From Pseudomonas sp. HOU2 (GTDB lineage: Bacteria; Pseudomonadota; Gammaproteobacteria; Pseudomonadales; Pseudomonadaceae): 64,000 nt of DNA. The stretch lies in NCBI RefSeq assembly GCF_040729435.1, contig NZ_CP160398.1, positions 4,197,001 to 4,261,000 on the forward strand. Reading direction: 5' to 3'. Positions 10,471 to 20,101 of the stretch are shown piece after piece; positions within the stretch are counted from its first letter, which is position 1, and every line of letters begins with the position of its first letter. The notes beneath the pieces are model-generated. The model was not told the origin of the DNA. It saw only the letters and a list, made by a program, of their open reading frames with translations, and searched no databases. The position numbers and the translations under genes were made by a program.

Positions 10471-11291
10471 TGCGCACCTCCGGTTCGTTGCCACAGAAAG
10501 CTGGCGAGATGTTGCCCGCGCAGCGCTTCCTTTTGTTTCTCCAATGCGCCGTTGATGTTCATCAAACAGCCACAATCGGCGCTCAAGACTTTATGTGCGC
10601 CGGATTCCTTCAGCGCGCGGGTCTTGTCAGCCACCATCGCGCCGGAAATGTCTGGCATACGGACGCTGAATGTCCCTCCGAAGCCACAGCATTCACTTTC
10701 GTGGTCGTGGTTGACCCGTTCCACGTTGCTCAACTGCGCCAACAACTCGCGGCCGTGCAAGTGGGTGTTCATCTCGCGGCGCGCCGAACACGAGGTGTGC
10801 AGCGCGACTTTGACCGGCTCGCCGCTGTCCTTGAGCTGCACCTTGCAGACGAACAGCAGGAACTCGGCCAGCTCATAGGTGCGGGCCGCGAGGGCCTGCA
10901 CCTGTTTCAACGTTTGCGGCTCGTCCTTGAACAAGTCGGCGTAATGTTCACGCAGCATGCCCGCGCAGGAACCCGACGGCACCACCACCGGATAATCCCC
11001 GGCAAACAGCGCCAGTTGCGAGCGCGCGACCGTCCGCGCCTGCTCGGTGTAACCCGAGGTATAGGCCGGTTGCCCGCAGCAGCTCTGCCCTTGCGGGTAC
11101 TCGACCTTTATCCCTTCATGCTCCAGCAAGTGGATCGCGTCCATCCCGGCTTCGGGATAGAACAGGTCGACCACGCAGGTACCGAACAGATAGACCCGCG
11201 ACGGTTTCTCGCTGGGGTATTGCCGAGGTTCGGGCAGTGGCGGTGCGACGCGAGTGGCGTTGGGCACGGCGTTGTAAAAAAGCTCGCTCAT
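10467..11291 (-). CDS. lutA: L-lactate utilization Fe-S protein LutA (LldE)
   Basis: The 274-residue protein is built of two cysteine-rich CCG domains, visible as CCGQPAYTSGY near residue 70 and CCGFGGTFSV near residue 195. The domain pair is shared with heterodisulfide reductase and glycolate oxidase subunits. It is the first of the three Lut oxidase subunits. ATG 11291 is chosen because it follows GGAGACACGCCTG and fits the family start (MSELFYNAVP); the frame extends to 11405 without support. A 150-base gap with a hairpin separates it from lldP. Confidence 0.92.
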   Translation of the reverse strand: MSELFYNAVPNATRVAPPLPEPRQYPSEKPSRVYLFGTCVVDLFYPEAGMDAIHLLEHEGIKVEYPQGQSCCGQPAYTSGYTEQARTVARSQLALFAGDYPVVVPSGSCAGMLREHYADLFKDEPQTLKQVQALAARTYELAEFLLFVCKVQLKDSGEPVKVALHTSCSARREMNTHLHGRELLAQLSNVERVNHDHESECCGFGGTFSVRMPDISGAMVADKTRALKESGAHKVLSADCGCLMNINGALEKQKEALRGQHLASFLWQRTGGAQ

Positions 11292-11391
11292 CAGGCGTGT
11301 CTCCGGGTGGGCCCGGTTATCCGTCTGTGGCGGCTGCTGAATATAAAGAGCCTTGCTTTCAGCAGCCTTACAGACCGGGGCGTGAATTGCT

Positions 11392-11416
11392 GACGCCGGA
11401 ATCACGAACCGGCGTC
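11392..11416 (-). other. Hairpin between lldP and lutA
   Basis: GACGCCGG (11392-11399) pairs with CCGGCGTC (11409-11416) around a 9-base loop, 26 bases past the lldP stop. There is no T run. It may lower expression of the oxidase genes relative to the permease, or protect the lldP mRNA end. Confidence 0.5.
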
Positions 11417-11441
11417 GGTTATTTCCGTTTTGTTTATAGGT

Positions 11442-13136
11442 TTAGTGCACCAGCATGCCGGTGAACCAGTAGGCCTGGGCCAGAGTGATCAGGCCGACAA
11501 TCGTGGCAAAGAATAGGCTGTGCTTGAGGGTGAAGCGGAACAGATCCGATTCCTTGCCCACCAACCCGGTCGCAGCGCAGGCCACGGCAATCGATTGTGG
11601 CGAAATCATTTTGCCGGTCACGCCGCCGCTGGTGTTGGCTGCCACCAGCAAGGTGTCGTTGACGCCGATCTGGTGTGCGGTAGTCGCCTGCAGCGAACTG
11701 AACAGCGCGTTGGACGAGGTATCCGAGCCAGTGAGGAACACGCCCAGCCAGCCGAGGAACGGCGAGAAGAACGGGAAGGCTGCGCCGGTCGCGGCCAAGA
11801 CCAGGGCCATGGTCGAAGACATGCCCGAGTAATTGGTGACGAAGGCGAACGCCAACACCATGCCGATCGACAGAATCGGCCAGCGCAGTTCGTAGAAGGT
11901 CTCTTTCAAAGTGGTCAGACCAGTTTTGAAGTTAATCTTCAGCACCAGCATCGAGATCAGCGCCGAAAAGAAAATCGCCGTGCCTGTCGCCGAAATAGGG
12001 TCGAGTTTGAATACGGCCGGGATGGCAGTCGGGGTGGCGACGATCGGGGCAGTCTTGATCACCAGTTGATCAAGGTGCGGGATGGCAAAGTTGAATACCC
12101 AGGCGTACATCGATCCGCCGGCGGCGAACATGGCTTTGAAGGGTTTGAGGGTCCAGATGGTTACCAGCACGGTGAGGATCAGGAATGGCGACCAGGCAAT
12201 GAAAATTTCCCAGAGGCTGTAAGGCGACGCCACGGTGCTGCGCTTCTGGCCGAAACCGCCTGCGCTGGCGGTTACCACCGAGGCCGAAACGGCGCCGGCG
12301 ATGTGTTGGCCGGCGGCGCGTTTTGGCTGCCAGACTTTGAGGAACAGGGTCAGGGAAATCAGGCTGGCCAGGGCCGAGGTGATGTCCGGCAGCTCCGGGC
12401 CGATGAAGTTCGAGGTGAAGTATTGGGTCACGGCGAAGCTCAGGCCTGCAACCAGTGCTGCCGGCCAGGTCTCACGCACGCCACGCAGGCCGTCCATCAT
12501 GAACACCAGCCAGAACGGCACGAACAGCGAGAGCAGTGGCAGTTGGCGACCGGTCATGGCGCCGATCTTGAACGCGTCGATGCCAGTCACCTGGCCGGCC
12601 ACGATGATCGGAATCCCCAGCGCGCCGAACGCCACCGGCGCGGTGTTGGCAATCAGGCACAGGCCGGCGGCGTACAGCGGGTTGAAGCCGAGGCCGACCA
12701 GCAGCGCAGCGGTGATCGCCACGGGCGCGCCGAAACCTGCGGCACCTTCCAGAAACGCCCCGAAGCAGAAACCGATCAGCAACACCTGCAGACGCTGGTC
12801 GTCGGTGATCGACAGTACCGAACTGCGAATGACCTCGAATTGACCACTCTTGACCGTCAGTTTGTAGAGGAACACCGCCGCGACAATGATCCAGGCAATC
12901 GGCCACAGACCATAGGCAAAACCGTATCCGGCGGCGGCGAAGGCCATGTCCACCGGCATGTGGAAGGCGAAAATCGCCACGGCAATCGACAGCGCGAGCG
13001 TGATGCTGCCGGCCACATGCCCCTTGAGGCGGAACACCGCCAGCGCGAGAAAGAAGAAAACGATGGGAATGACGGCCGCAAGCGCGGAGACGCCGAGACT
13101 GCCGAGCGGGGTATAGAGCTGTTGCCAGGTTTGCAT
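11442..13136 (-). CDS. lldP: L-lactate permease
   Basis: The 564-residue inner-membrane protein belongs to the LctP family and brings lactate (and probably glycolate) in with protons. More than ten hydrophobic segments are visible, with typical stretches such as [18 protein letters not shown] near residue 125 and [14 protein letters not shown] near 175. The length is normal. The start ATG 13136 follows a GGGGCC-rich leader. It is the promoter-proximal gene of the lldP-lutABC-dld-II operon, 52 bases from the probable LldR operator and divergent from lldR. Confidence 0.95.
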   Translation of the reverse strand: MQTWQQLYTPLGSLGVSALAAVIPIVFFFLALAVFRLKGHVAGSITLALSIAVAIFAFHMPVDMAFAAAGYGFAYGLWPIAWIIVAAVFLYKLTVKSGQFEVIRSSVLSITDDQRLQVLLIGFCFGAFLEGAAGFGAPVAITAALLVGLGFNPLYAAGLCLIANTAPVAFGALGIPIIVAGQVTGIDAFKIGAMTGRQLPLLSLFVPFWLVFMMDGLRGVRETWPAALVAGLSFAVTQYFTSNFIGPELPDITSALASLISLTLFLKVWQPKRAAGQHIAGAVSASVVTASAGGFGQKRSTVASPYSLWEIFIAWSPFLILTVLVTIWTLKPFKAMFAAGGSMYAWVFNFAIPHLDQLVIKTAPIVATPTAIPAVFKLDPISATGTAIFFSALISMLVLKINFKTGLTTLKETFYELRWPILSIGMVLAFAFVTNYSGMSSTMALVLAATGAAFPFFSPFLGWLGVFLTGSDTSSNALFSSLQATTAHQIGVNDTLLVAANTSGGVTGKMISPQSIAVACAATGLVGKESDLFRFTLKHSLFFATIVGLITLAQAYWFTGMLVH

Positions 13137-13187
13137 ATGGGGTGGCCCCTAATTGTTGTTGGTCAGGCACTGTCAGCGTTCTTGGTT

Positions 13188-13204
13188 AATTGGTAATACC
13201 AATT
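13188..13204. promoter_or_regulatory. Probable LldR operator
   Basis: AATTGGTAATACCAATT is a perfect palindrome with a central A (8-bp arms). It has the TGGT-ACCA core typical of FadR-subfamily GntR regulators and lies between lldP and lldR, 52 bases upstream of lldP. Confidence 0.8.
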
Positions 13205-13397
13205 TACAATCGCTGTTGGCTAGGGTAAAAGCCTTGATGACGATGTGTCAATTTGTCGCCCTGAAACTTTTGTCGAACAAGCGGTGCAGAGCGCATCTGA
13301 TCCGGTCGGTCGAATGTGCGCTGACAGGTGTCGGCGGGGCGCCGATAGGCCAGAATAGAGAGCCCGGCGCGCGGTCGGGATCGTGGAGAAATGAGTT

Positions 13398-14165
13398 ATG
13401 GGGTTTGATCAGATTCGTCAGCGCCGTTTGTCTGACGATATTGTCGAGCGACTCGAGGGGATGATCCTCGAGGGCACGCTGAAGTCCGGCGAACGGCTTC
13501 CGGCCGAGCGCGCCTTGGCCGAGCAGTTCGGCGTATCGCGTCCGTCGTTGCGTGAAGCGATTCAGAAACTGGCGGCCAAAGGTTTGCTGGTCAGTCGCCA
13601 GGGCGGCGGTAACTATGTGGTGGAAACGCTCGGCTCGACCTTCAGCGATCCCTTGCTATTGCTGCTGGAGAGCAATCCCGAGGCGCAGCGTGATTTGCTG
13701 GAGTTTCGGCATACTCTGGAGGCATCGTGTGCCTATTACGCAGCATTGCGCGCCACGGACGTGGATCGCGAGCGACTCACTGTGGCGTTCAACGAGCTGC
13801 AGGATTGCTATACGCGGCATGACGAAGTGAGCCGGGCGGAAGAGGGCGCGGCGGATGCGAAGTTTCATCTGGCAATCGCCGAAGCCAGTCATAACGCGGT
13901 GCTGCTGCACACCATTCGCGGTCTGTTCGATCTGCTCAAGCGCAACGTTGTGACCAACATTGGCGGCATGTACAAGCAGCGCACGGAAACCCGCGACATG
14001 CTGATCTCTCAGCACCGGGAATTGTATCTGGCGATTATCGAGGGGCGGGCGGAGCAGGCGCGCGAGGTTTCCAGTCGACACATTCTGTATGTGCAGGAAG
14101 TGCTGGAAGAGGTGCGGCAGGAGGTTCAGCGCATGGCTCGGGCGGAGCGGCGCAAGGGGATGTAG
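13398..14165 (+). CDS. lldR: Lactate-responsive GntR regulator (FadR subfamily)
   Basis: The product is 255 residues. A GntR winged helix occupies residues 1-75 (SGERLPAERALAEQFGVSRP then LREAIQKLAAKG), followed by an all-helical FCD effector domain with metal-binding-type histidines (FHLAIAEASHN). It probably represses the divergent lactate operon until lactate binds. ATG 13398 follows GGAG with 9-base spacing; an ATG at 13391 runs into a stop after five codons. A palindromic operator lies in the shared intergenic region. Confidence 0.9.
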   Translation: MGFDQIRQRRLSDDIVERLEGMILEGTLKSGERLPAERALAEQFGVSRPSLREAIQKLAAKGLLVSRQGGGNYVVETLGSTFSDPLLLLLESNPEAQRDLLEFRHTLEASCAYYAALRATDVDRERLTVAFNELQDCYTRHDEVSRAEEGAADAKFHLAIAEASHNAVLLHTIRGLFDLLKRNVVTNIGGMYKQRTETRDMLISQHRELYLAIIEGRAEQAREVSSRHILYVQEVLEEVRQEVQRMARAERRKGM

Positions 14166-14176
14166 CTTTTAGAAGC

Positions 14177-14256
14177 AAAAAGATCGCAGCCTTCGGCAGC
14201 TCCTACACAGGAATGTGTTTTTCCCTGTAGGAGCTGCCGCAGGCTGCGATCTTTTA
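14177..14256. repeat. REP doublet, AAAGATCGCAGC family
   Basis: AAAAGATCGCAGCCTTCGGC near 14179 recurs inverted near 14237 (GCAGGCTGCGATCTTTT), flanking TCCTACA/TGTAGGA. It is a Pseudomonas extragenic palindrome pair in the convergent gap between lldR and smpB, where it could also end transcripts. The same family occurs at 55541-55645. Confidence 0.85.
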
Positions 14257-14267
14257 AAGCAGGAAAA

Positions 14268-14750
14268 TTACTCTTCCTTGCCCTTGTTGCGCACGGCGCG
14301 CTGCAGCTCTCGACCGGCGTCGCGTTCGCGCTCGGTGTCACGCTTGTCGTATTCCTTCTTGCCCTTGCCCAGAGCAATCTCGCACTTGACCATGTGCTTG
14401 CTCCAGTAGAAGGACAGGCACACGCAGGCGTAGCCTTTCTGTTGCACGGCAGCGGCGAGTTTTTCCAGCTCGCGCTTGTTGAGCAGCAGTTTGCGGGTGC
14501 GGGTCGGGTCGGCGATGACGTGGGTGCTGGCGGTCATCAACGGTGTGATGTGACTGCCGAGGAGCCAGGCTTCGCCATCCTTGAGCAGCACGTAACTGTC
14601 GACCAGTTGCAGCTTGCTTGCCCGCAGACTTTTTACTTCCCAGCCGGCCAGGACCAGACCAGCCTCGAAACGATGTTCGATGAAGTAATCGTGTCGCGCC
14701 TTTTTGTTCTGCGCGATGGTCCCTGTTGGGTGTTTCTTCTGTTTAGCCAT
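14268..14750 (-). CDS. smpB: SsrA-binding protein SmpB
   Basis: The 160-residue protein binds tmRNA and delivers it to stalled ribosomes. It shows the family signatures [20 protein letters not shown] near residues 20-38 and [10 protein letters not shown] near 88, and ends in the basic, disordered tail ([14 protein letters not shown]) that enters the ribosome mRNA channel. Length is normal. It is a single gene, convergent with lldR. Its RNA partner ssrA is encoded 9 kb away in the same window. Confidence 0.97.
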   Translation of the reverse strand: MAKQKKHPTGTIAQNKKARHDYFIEHRFEAGLVLAGWEVKSLRASKLQLVDSYVLLKDGEAWLLGSHITPLMTASTHVIADPTRTRKLLLNKRELEKLAAAVQQKGYACVCLSFYWSKHMVKCEIALGKGKKEYDKRDTERERDAGRELQRAVRNKGKEE

Positions 14751-14869
14751 AGGGGCGGCATTATATGGAGATAAACGGTCCTCGGCTACGGTGATGCTGC
14801 GTGCTTGAGCACGTTGAGTGAATCCCGGACAATGCGGCCTCTTTTTCTAACGCTTGGGCGTGATATTCA

Positions 14870-16273
14870 ATGTCGACAGACAAGGTTTCTGTCCACGGCA
14901 GTTGGGCTAGCCGCTGGGTTTTCATATTCGCCGCGACCGGTTCGGCCGTGGGACTGGGCAGTATCTGGAAATTCCCCTACATGGTCGGGGTCTACGGTGG
15001 CGGCGCCTTCGTGCTGATGTTTCTGGCCTGTATCGCCCTGATCGGAATCCCGGTCATGCTGGCCGAAACCCTGATCGGCCGCCGCGCACGGCAGAGTCCG
15101 GCGAACGCCCTGAAGGTGCTGGCACTGGAAGCCGGGCATTCGGGCAAGTGGTCGTGGGGCGCATTTGCCGGGATGATCACGGCGCTGCTGATCCTGTCTT
15201 TCTATAGTGTGGTTGGCGGCTGGTCGCTGGATTACATCATCGACATGGGGCGCGGCGACTTTCAGGGCGCTACAGCGGAGCAGGTCGGCGCTTATTTTGG
15301 CAATGTGATCTCCGATCCCTGGCGCCTGACACTTTGGCACACAGTTTTCATGTTGTTGTCGGCCGTAGTGATCGCCAAAGGCGTGGTTGCCGGGCTTGAG
15401 CGCAGTTTGCGTATCATGATGCCGCTGCTGTTCGTGATGGTACTGGTGTTGCTGGGTTACAGCATGACCACCGGGCATTTCATGGAGGGCGTGCATTTCA
15501 TGTTCGATTTCCACCCGGAAAAAGTCCTCGACGGCTTGCTGCCCGCCATGGGCCATGCGTTCTTTTCCCTGAGCGTGGGCGTCGGCTCGATCATGATCTA
15601 CGGCGCTTACATGACCAAGGAAGCCTCGTTGTCCGGCACTGTGGTCGGTGTGGCACTGCTCGACACCTTCGTGTCGCTGGTGGCCGGTCTGGCATTGTTT
15701 CCGATTGTGTTTGCTGGCGGTTTGAACCCTAGCGAAGGCCCGGGCCTGATGTTCGTCAGTCTGCCATTTGCCTTCGGTAACGTGGTTTTCGGCCAGTTGA
15801 TGGGCGTGGTGTTCTTTGTCCTGGTGGCAATTGCCGCCTGGAGCTCGGCGATTTCCCTGCTCGAACCAATGGTTGCCTATCTGGTTGAACGCACGAAAAT
15901 CAGCCGTGGCTGGGTGACTTTCTGGCTGGCATTCATCTGCTGGTTCGTTGGTCTGGGTACGGTTTTCTCCTTCAATATCTGGAAGGAAGCCAAATTTTTC
16001 GTGAACGATGGCGGCCTGTTCCACCTCTACCAATGGGGGGCGGCGGGCGGTCTGGACTTCTTCGGCGTGATCGATTTCTTCACCTCGCGGATCATGTTGC
16101 CGCTCGGTGGCCTGTGCTTCGTGCTGTTTGCCGGTTGGGTGATGGGGCGCGAGGCGGTGCGTGACGAGTTGTCGATTCGTAACCCGGCACTGTTTGCCCT
16201 GTCCTTGTTTTTGATGCGCTACGTGGCGCCTATCGGCATTCTTGTAGTGTTTGCCGCTCAGCTCTGGAAGTAA
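14870..16273 (+). CDS. Sodium-dependent symporter of the NSS/SNF family
   Basis: The 467-residue inner-membrane protein belongs to the neurotransmitter:sodium symporter family. The N-terminal segment WASRWVFIFAATGSAVGLGS and FPYMVGVYGGGAF carry the unwound helix-1 motif that binds sodium and substrate. About twelve hydrophobic segments are visible. Bacterial members carry amino acids, but the substrate cannot be read from sequence. The start ATG 14870 has no strong ribosome site. The ratA gene follows after 7 bases, so the two are probably cotranscribed. Confidence 0.9.
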   Translation: MSTDKVSVHGSWASRWVFIFAATGSAVGLGSIWKFPYMVGVYGGGAFVLMFLACIALIGIPVMLAETLIGRRARQSPANALKVLALEAGHSGKWSWGAFAGMITALLILSFYSVVGGWSLDYIIDMGRGDFQGATAEQVGAYFGNVISDPWRLTLWHTVFMLLSAVVIAKGVVAGLERSLRIMMPLLFVMVLVLLGYSMTTGHFMEGVHFMFDFHPEKVLDGLLPAMGHAFFSLSVGVGSIMIYGAYMTKEASLSGTVVGVALLDTFVSLVAGLALFPIVFAGGLNPSEGPGLMFVSLPFAFGNVVFGQLMGVVFFVLVAIAAWSSAISLLEPMVAYLVERTKISRGWVTFWLAFICWFVGLGTVFSFNIWKEAKFFVNDGGLFHLYQWGAAGGLDFFGVIDFFTSRIMLPLGGLCFVLFAGWVMGREAVRDELSIRNPALFALSLFLMRYVAPIGILVVFAAQLWK

Positions 16274-16280
16274 CGCTTAC

Positions 16281-16715
16281 ATGACGACACATATTCAACG
16301 TTCGGCGTTGCTGCCATACCCGGCGCAATTCCTCTACGACCTGGTCAACGACGTAGCGCGTTACCCGGAATTCCTGCCGTGGTGCTCGTCCGCCGAGGTA
16401 CTGGAGAGCTCGCCCGAGCACATGCGCGCCAGCGTTGGCGTGGCCAAGGGCGGCCTCAGTCAGCACTTCGTCACGCGCAATACGCTGGTGCCGGGGCAAT
16501 CGATCGAGATGAACCTGGAAGAAGGTCCGTTCAATCAGTTGCATGGTGTCTGGGTGTTCAAGGCATTGAACGAGAAGGCCTGCAAGATCAGTCTCGACCT
16601 GTCGTTCGACTACGCCGGCCCGCTGGTGCGCGCGACACTCGGTCCGCTGTTCAATCAGGCGGCGAATACGTTGGTGGATGCGTTCTGCCAGCGTGCCAAG
16701 CAGATGCATGGTTGA
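16281..16715 (+). CDS. ratA: RatA-type START/cyclase-like protein
   Basis: The 144-residue protein belongs to the polyketide cyclase/START fold family that includes E. coli RatA and the coenzyme-Q-binding Coq10. Visible features are YDLVNDVARYPEFLPWC near residues 18-35 and the C-terminal helix LFNQAANTLVDAFCQRA. RatA was described as a 50S-binding toxin, while relatives help coenzyme Q function; which applies here is not settled. ATG 16281 gives the usual family start. It overlaps ratB by 8 bases, the conserved ratA-ratB pair. Confidence 0.92.
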   Translation: MTTHIQRSALLPYPAQFLYDLVNDVARYPEFLPWCSSAEVLESSPEHMRASVGVAKGGLSQHFVTRNTLVPGQSIEMNLEEGPFNQLHGVWVFKALNEKACKISLDLSFDYAGPLVRATLGPLFNQAANTLVDAFCQRAKQMHG

Positions 16716-17022
16716 GCCGGTGATCGAGATTGAGGTGGTGTATGCCGCCGTGGATCGTCAGGTTCTGCGCACTTTGCGCGTCCCTCAGGGGACGACAGTG
16801 CGTGAGGCGGTGCTCAAGTCAGGTATCAGCGATGAATTTCCTGAGCTGGATCTGAGTGATTGTCCGCTGGGGATTTTCGGCAAGGTGGTGGCTGATCCAC
16901 AGGCCTGCTTGATTCAGACAGGGGATCGCATCGAGATTTACCGGCCGTTACTGGCGGATCCGAAGGAGGTTCGGCGCTTGCGGGCGGCCAAGGCTGCCGA
17001 AGCCAAGGCACGAAATCAGTAG
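16708..17022 (+). CDS. rnfH: RnfH/RatB family ubiquitin-like protein
   Basis: The 104-residue protein has the RnfH fold (beta-grasp; VEPVIEIEVVYAAVDRQVLR, then ISDEFPELDLSDCPLGIFGK). It is the RatB partner of RatA; its biochemical role is unknown. The start at 16708 lies inside the end of ratA (8-base overlap). A bidirectional terminator follows 18 bases after the stop. Confidence 0.92.
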   Translation: MVEPVIEIEVVYAAVDRQVLRTLRVPQGTTVREAVLKSGISDEFPELDLSDCPLGIFGKVVADPQACLIQTGDRIEIYRPLLADPKEVRRLRAAKAAEAKARNQ

Positions 17023-17040
17023 GCTGAGCAAATCGCAGGC

Positions 17041-17074
17041 AATAAAAAACCCGGAAATCCCGGGTTTTTTATTG
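17041..17074. terminator. Bidirectional terminator between rnfH and bamE
   Basis: AATAAAAAACCCGG and CCGGGTTTTTTATT form a near-perfect palindrome with A and T runs on each side. It serves the two convergent genes. Confidence 0.92.
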
Positions 17075-17083
17075 CCTCGCACA

Positions 17084-17611
17084 TTACTGCGGCGAGGTGT
17101 CCAGCGGCTCAGGCGTCGGAACCGGAACGGTTTCAACACCGTCCACGTCCTTCTGGATCGAATCCAGCAAGGAGCCTGGTTTGGCTGGTTCTTCCGGCTT
17201 CGGCTTCTCGGCGTTTTCAGCAGGGGCGGTCACGCTGGTGCCACTGTCCTTGCCGAGAATGGCTTCGTCACGGCTTACGCCCGGCATGAAGTCACCGGAC
17301 AGGCTGACAAGCTGGTCGTTGGAGTTGAAGTTAACACTCACGCGCTCCTGCTGGCGTTCACCGCCACCAGGTTGCAGGCTGTACAGATAATCCCAGCGAT
17401 CGGCATGGAACGTGTCGGTCAGCAGAGGGTTACCCATGATAAACCGTACTTGCCGACGGGTCATTCCCGGGCGTAACTGGTCTATCATGTCCTGCGTGAC
17501 GACATTGCCCTGCTGGATGTCGATTTTGTAAACCCCGGGGAATGAACAACCGGCGAGTGCGAGCAGTCCCACAAAGGTGAAACTGGTTAGCAAGAGCTTG
17601 GTGTTTTGCAT
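17084..17611 (-). CDS. bamE: Outer-membrane assembly lipoprotein BamE (OmlA)
   Basis: The 175-residue lipoprotein is part of the BAM complex that inserts beta-barrel proteins in the outer membrane. A lipobox LAGC ends at Cys22. The SmpA/OmlA domain follows with [20 protein letters not shown] near residues 45-65. A proline-rich C-terminal tail (about residues 130-175) is longer than in E. coli, as is usual in Pseudomonas. It is divergent from fur across a 97-base gap; this omlA-fur pairing is conserved in the genus. Confidence 0.95.
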   Translation of the reverse strand: MQNTKLLLTSFTFVGLLALAGCSFPGVYKIDIQQGNVVTQDMIDQLRPGMTRRQVRFIMGNPLLTDTFHADRWDYLYSLQPGGGERQQERVSVNFNSNDQLVSLSGDFMPGVSRDEAILGKDSGTSVTAPAENAEKPKPEEPAKPGSLLDSIQKDVDGVETVPVPTPEPLDTSPQ

Positions 17612-17708
17612 CGGTGGGCGACTTCCACTATCTTGGCTGGGACAACGTAAACGCCGATCATACCCGCATTAAGAGAAGCTGCGAAGCAGCATCGCGAGAA
17701 AGCTGACC

Positions 17709-18113
17709 ATGGTTGAAAATAGCGAACTACGCAAAGCCGGCCTCAAAGTGACCCTGCCACGGGTCAAGATCCTGCAAATGCTCGACTCTACCGAGCAGCG
17801 TCACATGAGTGCCGAAGACGTCTACAAGGCGTTGATGGAAGCGGGCGAGGACGTCGGTCTGGCCACGGTTTACCGTGTTCTGACCCAGTTCGAAGCCGCT
17901 GGCCTCGTGGTCCGTCACAACTTCGACGGTGGCCACGCGGTATTCGAACTGGCCGACGGTGGCCACCACGACCACATGGTCAACGTGGAAACCGGTGAAG
18001 TCGTCGAATTCGTCAGTCCGGAAATCGAAAAGCTCCAGAAGGCAATTGCCGAGGAGCACGGTGTTGATCTGGTAGATCACAATCTGGTGCTGTACGTACG
18101 CAAGAAAAAGTAA
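17709..18113 (+). CDS. fur: Ferric uptake regulator Fur, without cysteine
   Basis: The 134-residue iron-responsive repressor has an N-terminal winged helix (LPRVKILQML, GLATVYRVLTQFEAAGLV) and a C-terminal metal and dimer domain with GGHHDHMVNVETGEV. The usual CxxC structural-zinc motif of E. coli Fur is replaced: this protein contains no cysteine at all. Pseudomonas Fur proteins are known to lack the paired cysteines, so the gene is expected to be functional. Start ATG 17709 gives the family length. It is transcribed alone, divergent from bamE, and convergent with recN. Confidence 0.96.
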   Translation: MVENSELRKAGLKVTLPRVKILQMLDSTEQRHMSAEDVYKALMEAGEDVGLATVYRVLTQFEAAGLVVRHNFDGGHAVFELADGGHHDHMVNVETGEVVEFVSPEIEKLQKAIAEEHGVDLVDHNLVLYVRKKK

Positions 18114-18146
18114 GCATGTCGCGCGAATTCAGGTTCGCGAAACGAA

Positions 18147-18172
18147 CGAAGGCGACCCAAGGGTCGCCTTCG
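18147..18172. terminator. Terminator hairpin between fur and recN
   Basis: CGAAGGCGACCC-AA-GGGTCGCCTTCG forms a perfect 12-bp stem in the convergent gap. Following T residues are few (GTGCTTTCT). Confidence 0.8.
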
Positions 18173-18187
18173 TGCTTTCTGCTGCTC

Positions 18188-19861
18188 TTAAACTTTTGCG
18201 GTGACCACCATTTTTTTCGCGTGAGCCAAAGATTCTTTGGTCAGGTCGATGCCACCCAGCATCCGCGCTACTTCCTCTATACGGTCGTTCTTGCTCAGCT
18301 TGGACACGGCGGTGTGAGTCGCCTGATCACCACGCACCTTGTGCACGAACAAATGCTGATGACCCTGCGCCGCCACTTGCGGCAAGTGCGTCACGGTCAG
18401 CACCTGCCCGCGATCGCCAAGACGCCGCAACAACTGGCCGACGATTTCGGCGGTCGGTCCGCCGATGCCCACGTCTACTTCGTCGAATACCAGGGTCGGC
18501 ACCCGTGAGGTCTGCGCGGTGATCACCTGAATAGCCAGGCTGATCCGCGACAGCTCGCCACCGGAGGCCACTTTGGCCAACGCTTTCAATGGTTGACCGG
18601 GGTTGGCGCTGACCAGCAATTCGACTTGTTCCAGGCCATTGGGCAGCAATTCGTCGCTGCTGTTGGCGCGCAATTCGATGGTGAAGCGCCCGCCCGGCAT
18701 GCCCAGGCGCTGGATTTCCTGTTCCACGGCGCTGGCAAGGCTGCCGGCGGCCTGATGACGCAAGTCGCTCAGCTCGCGGGCCTTCTCTTGATAATGGCGC
18801 GCGTAGGAAGCCAGTTCTTCACCCAGGCGCTCGATGGATTCGTCATTGGCGTTGAGGGTTTCGATTTCATCGAGCAACTTCTGCTGCATCTCGGCGACTT
18901 CGGTTGGCTGGATCCGGTGTTTGCGGGCCAGGGTGTAAATCGCGTCGAGGCGTTCTTCCAGATATTGCAGGCGCGCCGGGTCGGCATCGAAGTTGTCGAG
19001 GAAGCGGTTGAGTTCGCCCACGGCTTCTTCGACCTGGATCTGCGCGCTGGTCAGCAGGCTGCTGGCTTCGCCCAGTGCGCCAACCGAGTTGTTCACGCTC
19101 GACAGGCGATTGAGGCTGGCGGTCAGTGCGTTCAGTACGTTGCCGGAATCGCTTTCGCTGCACTGCTCGACCACCTGTCGGCAAATGCCGAGCAGGGTTT
19201 CGGCGTTGGTCAGGTTTTTGTGTTCCTGCTCCAGCTGTTCCAGCTCGTTTTCGCCGAGGCCGAGGTTTTCCAGTTCTTCGAGCTGGTAGCTGAGCAGTTG
19301 GTGACGCGCGCGTTGTTCGTCGCCGGAGTTGGAGAGGCGCTCCAGTTCCTGGCGGGTCTGGCGCCAGCGCTGCGCGGCCAGTTGCACCTGACGGGCCAGA
19401 TCGGTAGCGCCGGCGTATTCGTCGAGCAGGCGGCGATGGGTATCGGTTTTCAGCAGGGACTGGTGTTCGTGCTGACTGTGGATATCGATCAGCAGTTCGC
19501 CGAGAGCCTTGAGATCGCCGAGCGGGCAGGGCGTGCCATTGATATAGCCGCGCGAACGGCCTTCGGCGGTGATCACCCGACGCAGAATGCACGGGCCGTC
19601 ATTTTCGAGATCGCGCTCGGCCAGCCAGGCATGGGCTTCAGGGATGTCGACCAGATCGAAGGTGGCGAGAATGTCGGCCTTGTCGGCGCCCGGGCGGACC
19701 ACACCGCTGTCGGCGCGATCGCCGAGGGTCAGGCCCAGCGCGTCGAGCATGATCGACTTGCCGGCGCCGGTTTCCCCTGTGATCACGCTCATCCCGCGAT
19801 CGAGTTCGAGATCGAGATGTTCAACGATGGCGTAGTTGTGTACGGACAGGTGCACCAGCAT
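18188..19861 (-). CDS. recN: DNA repair protein RecN
   Basis: The 557-residue SMC-like ATPase acts in double-strand break repair. Walker A GETGAGKS lies near residue 29, the middle (about 160-370) is coiled coil, and the C-terminal half has the ABC signature region GGELSRISLAIQ and Walker B VFDEVDVGIGG. Start ATG 19861. A LexA-type box lies 25 bases upstream, so the gene should be induced by DNA damage. It is convergent with fur and divergent from grpE. Confidence 0.96.
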   Translation of the reverse strand: MLVHLSVHNYAIVEHLDLELDRGMSVITGETGAGKSIMLDALGLTLGDRADSGVVRPGADKADILATFDLVDIPEAHAWLAERDLENDGPCILRRVITAEGRSRGYINGTPCPLGDLKALGELLIDIHSQHEHQSLLKTDTHRRLLDEYAGATDLARQVQLAAQRWRQTRQELERLSNSGDEQRARHQLLSYQLEELENLGLGENELEQLEQEHKNLTNAETLLGICRQVVEQCSESDSGNVLNALTASLNRLSSVNNSVGALGEASSLLTSAQIQVEEAVGELNRFLDNFDADPARLQYLEERLDAIYTLARKHRIQPTEVAEMQQKLLDEIETLNANDESIERLGEELASYARHYQEKARELSDLRHQAAGSLASAVEQEIQRLGMPGGRFTIELRANSSDELLPNGLEQVELLVSANPGQPLKALAKVASGGELSRISLAIQVITAQTSRVPTLVFDEVDVGIGGPTAEIVGQLLRRLGDRGQVLTVTHLPQVAAQGHQHLFVHKVRGDQATHTAVSKLSKNDRIEEVARMLGGIDLTKESLAHAKKMVVTAKV

Positions 19862-19885
19862 AAAGGCCGCTCCCAGGCTTTAGGT

Positions 19886-19901
19886 CTGGTTATTTATACA
19901 G
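19886..19901 (-). promoter_or_regulatory. LexA (SOS) box of recN
   Basis: On the minus strand CTGTATAAATAACCAG fits CTG-N10-CAG with an A/T-rich centre. It ends 25 bases before the recN start, where LexA would block RNA polymerase. Confidence 0.85.
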
Positions 19902-20020
19902 TGTTTTGTTTCGGCCTGACAATGGCTTCGCTTAGCTCGATTTGCTTGATCCGATCAAATGCTTAGTCCGAGCGGGAATGACAATGCAGCACTTTTTTGT
20001 AGGGTTAATCATTGCAGGCC

Positions 20021-20048
20021 CTTGAAGCCTGATTTTGCGGCCCCATAT
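20021..20048 (+). promoter_or_regulatory. Sigma-32 heat-shock promoter of grpE-dnaK
   Basis: CTTGAA (20021-20026) and CCCCATAT (20041-20048) match the sigma-32 consensus with 14-base spacing, 54 bases before grpE. Confidence 0.85.
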
Positions 20049-20101
20049 ATCGGGGCAGAAGCGCGAGTACAGCTCGCGGACGTAATTGAAAGGAGAATTC
20101 T

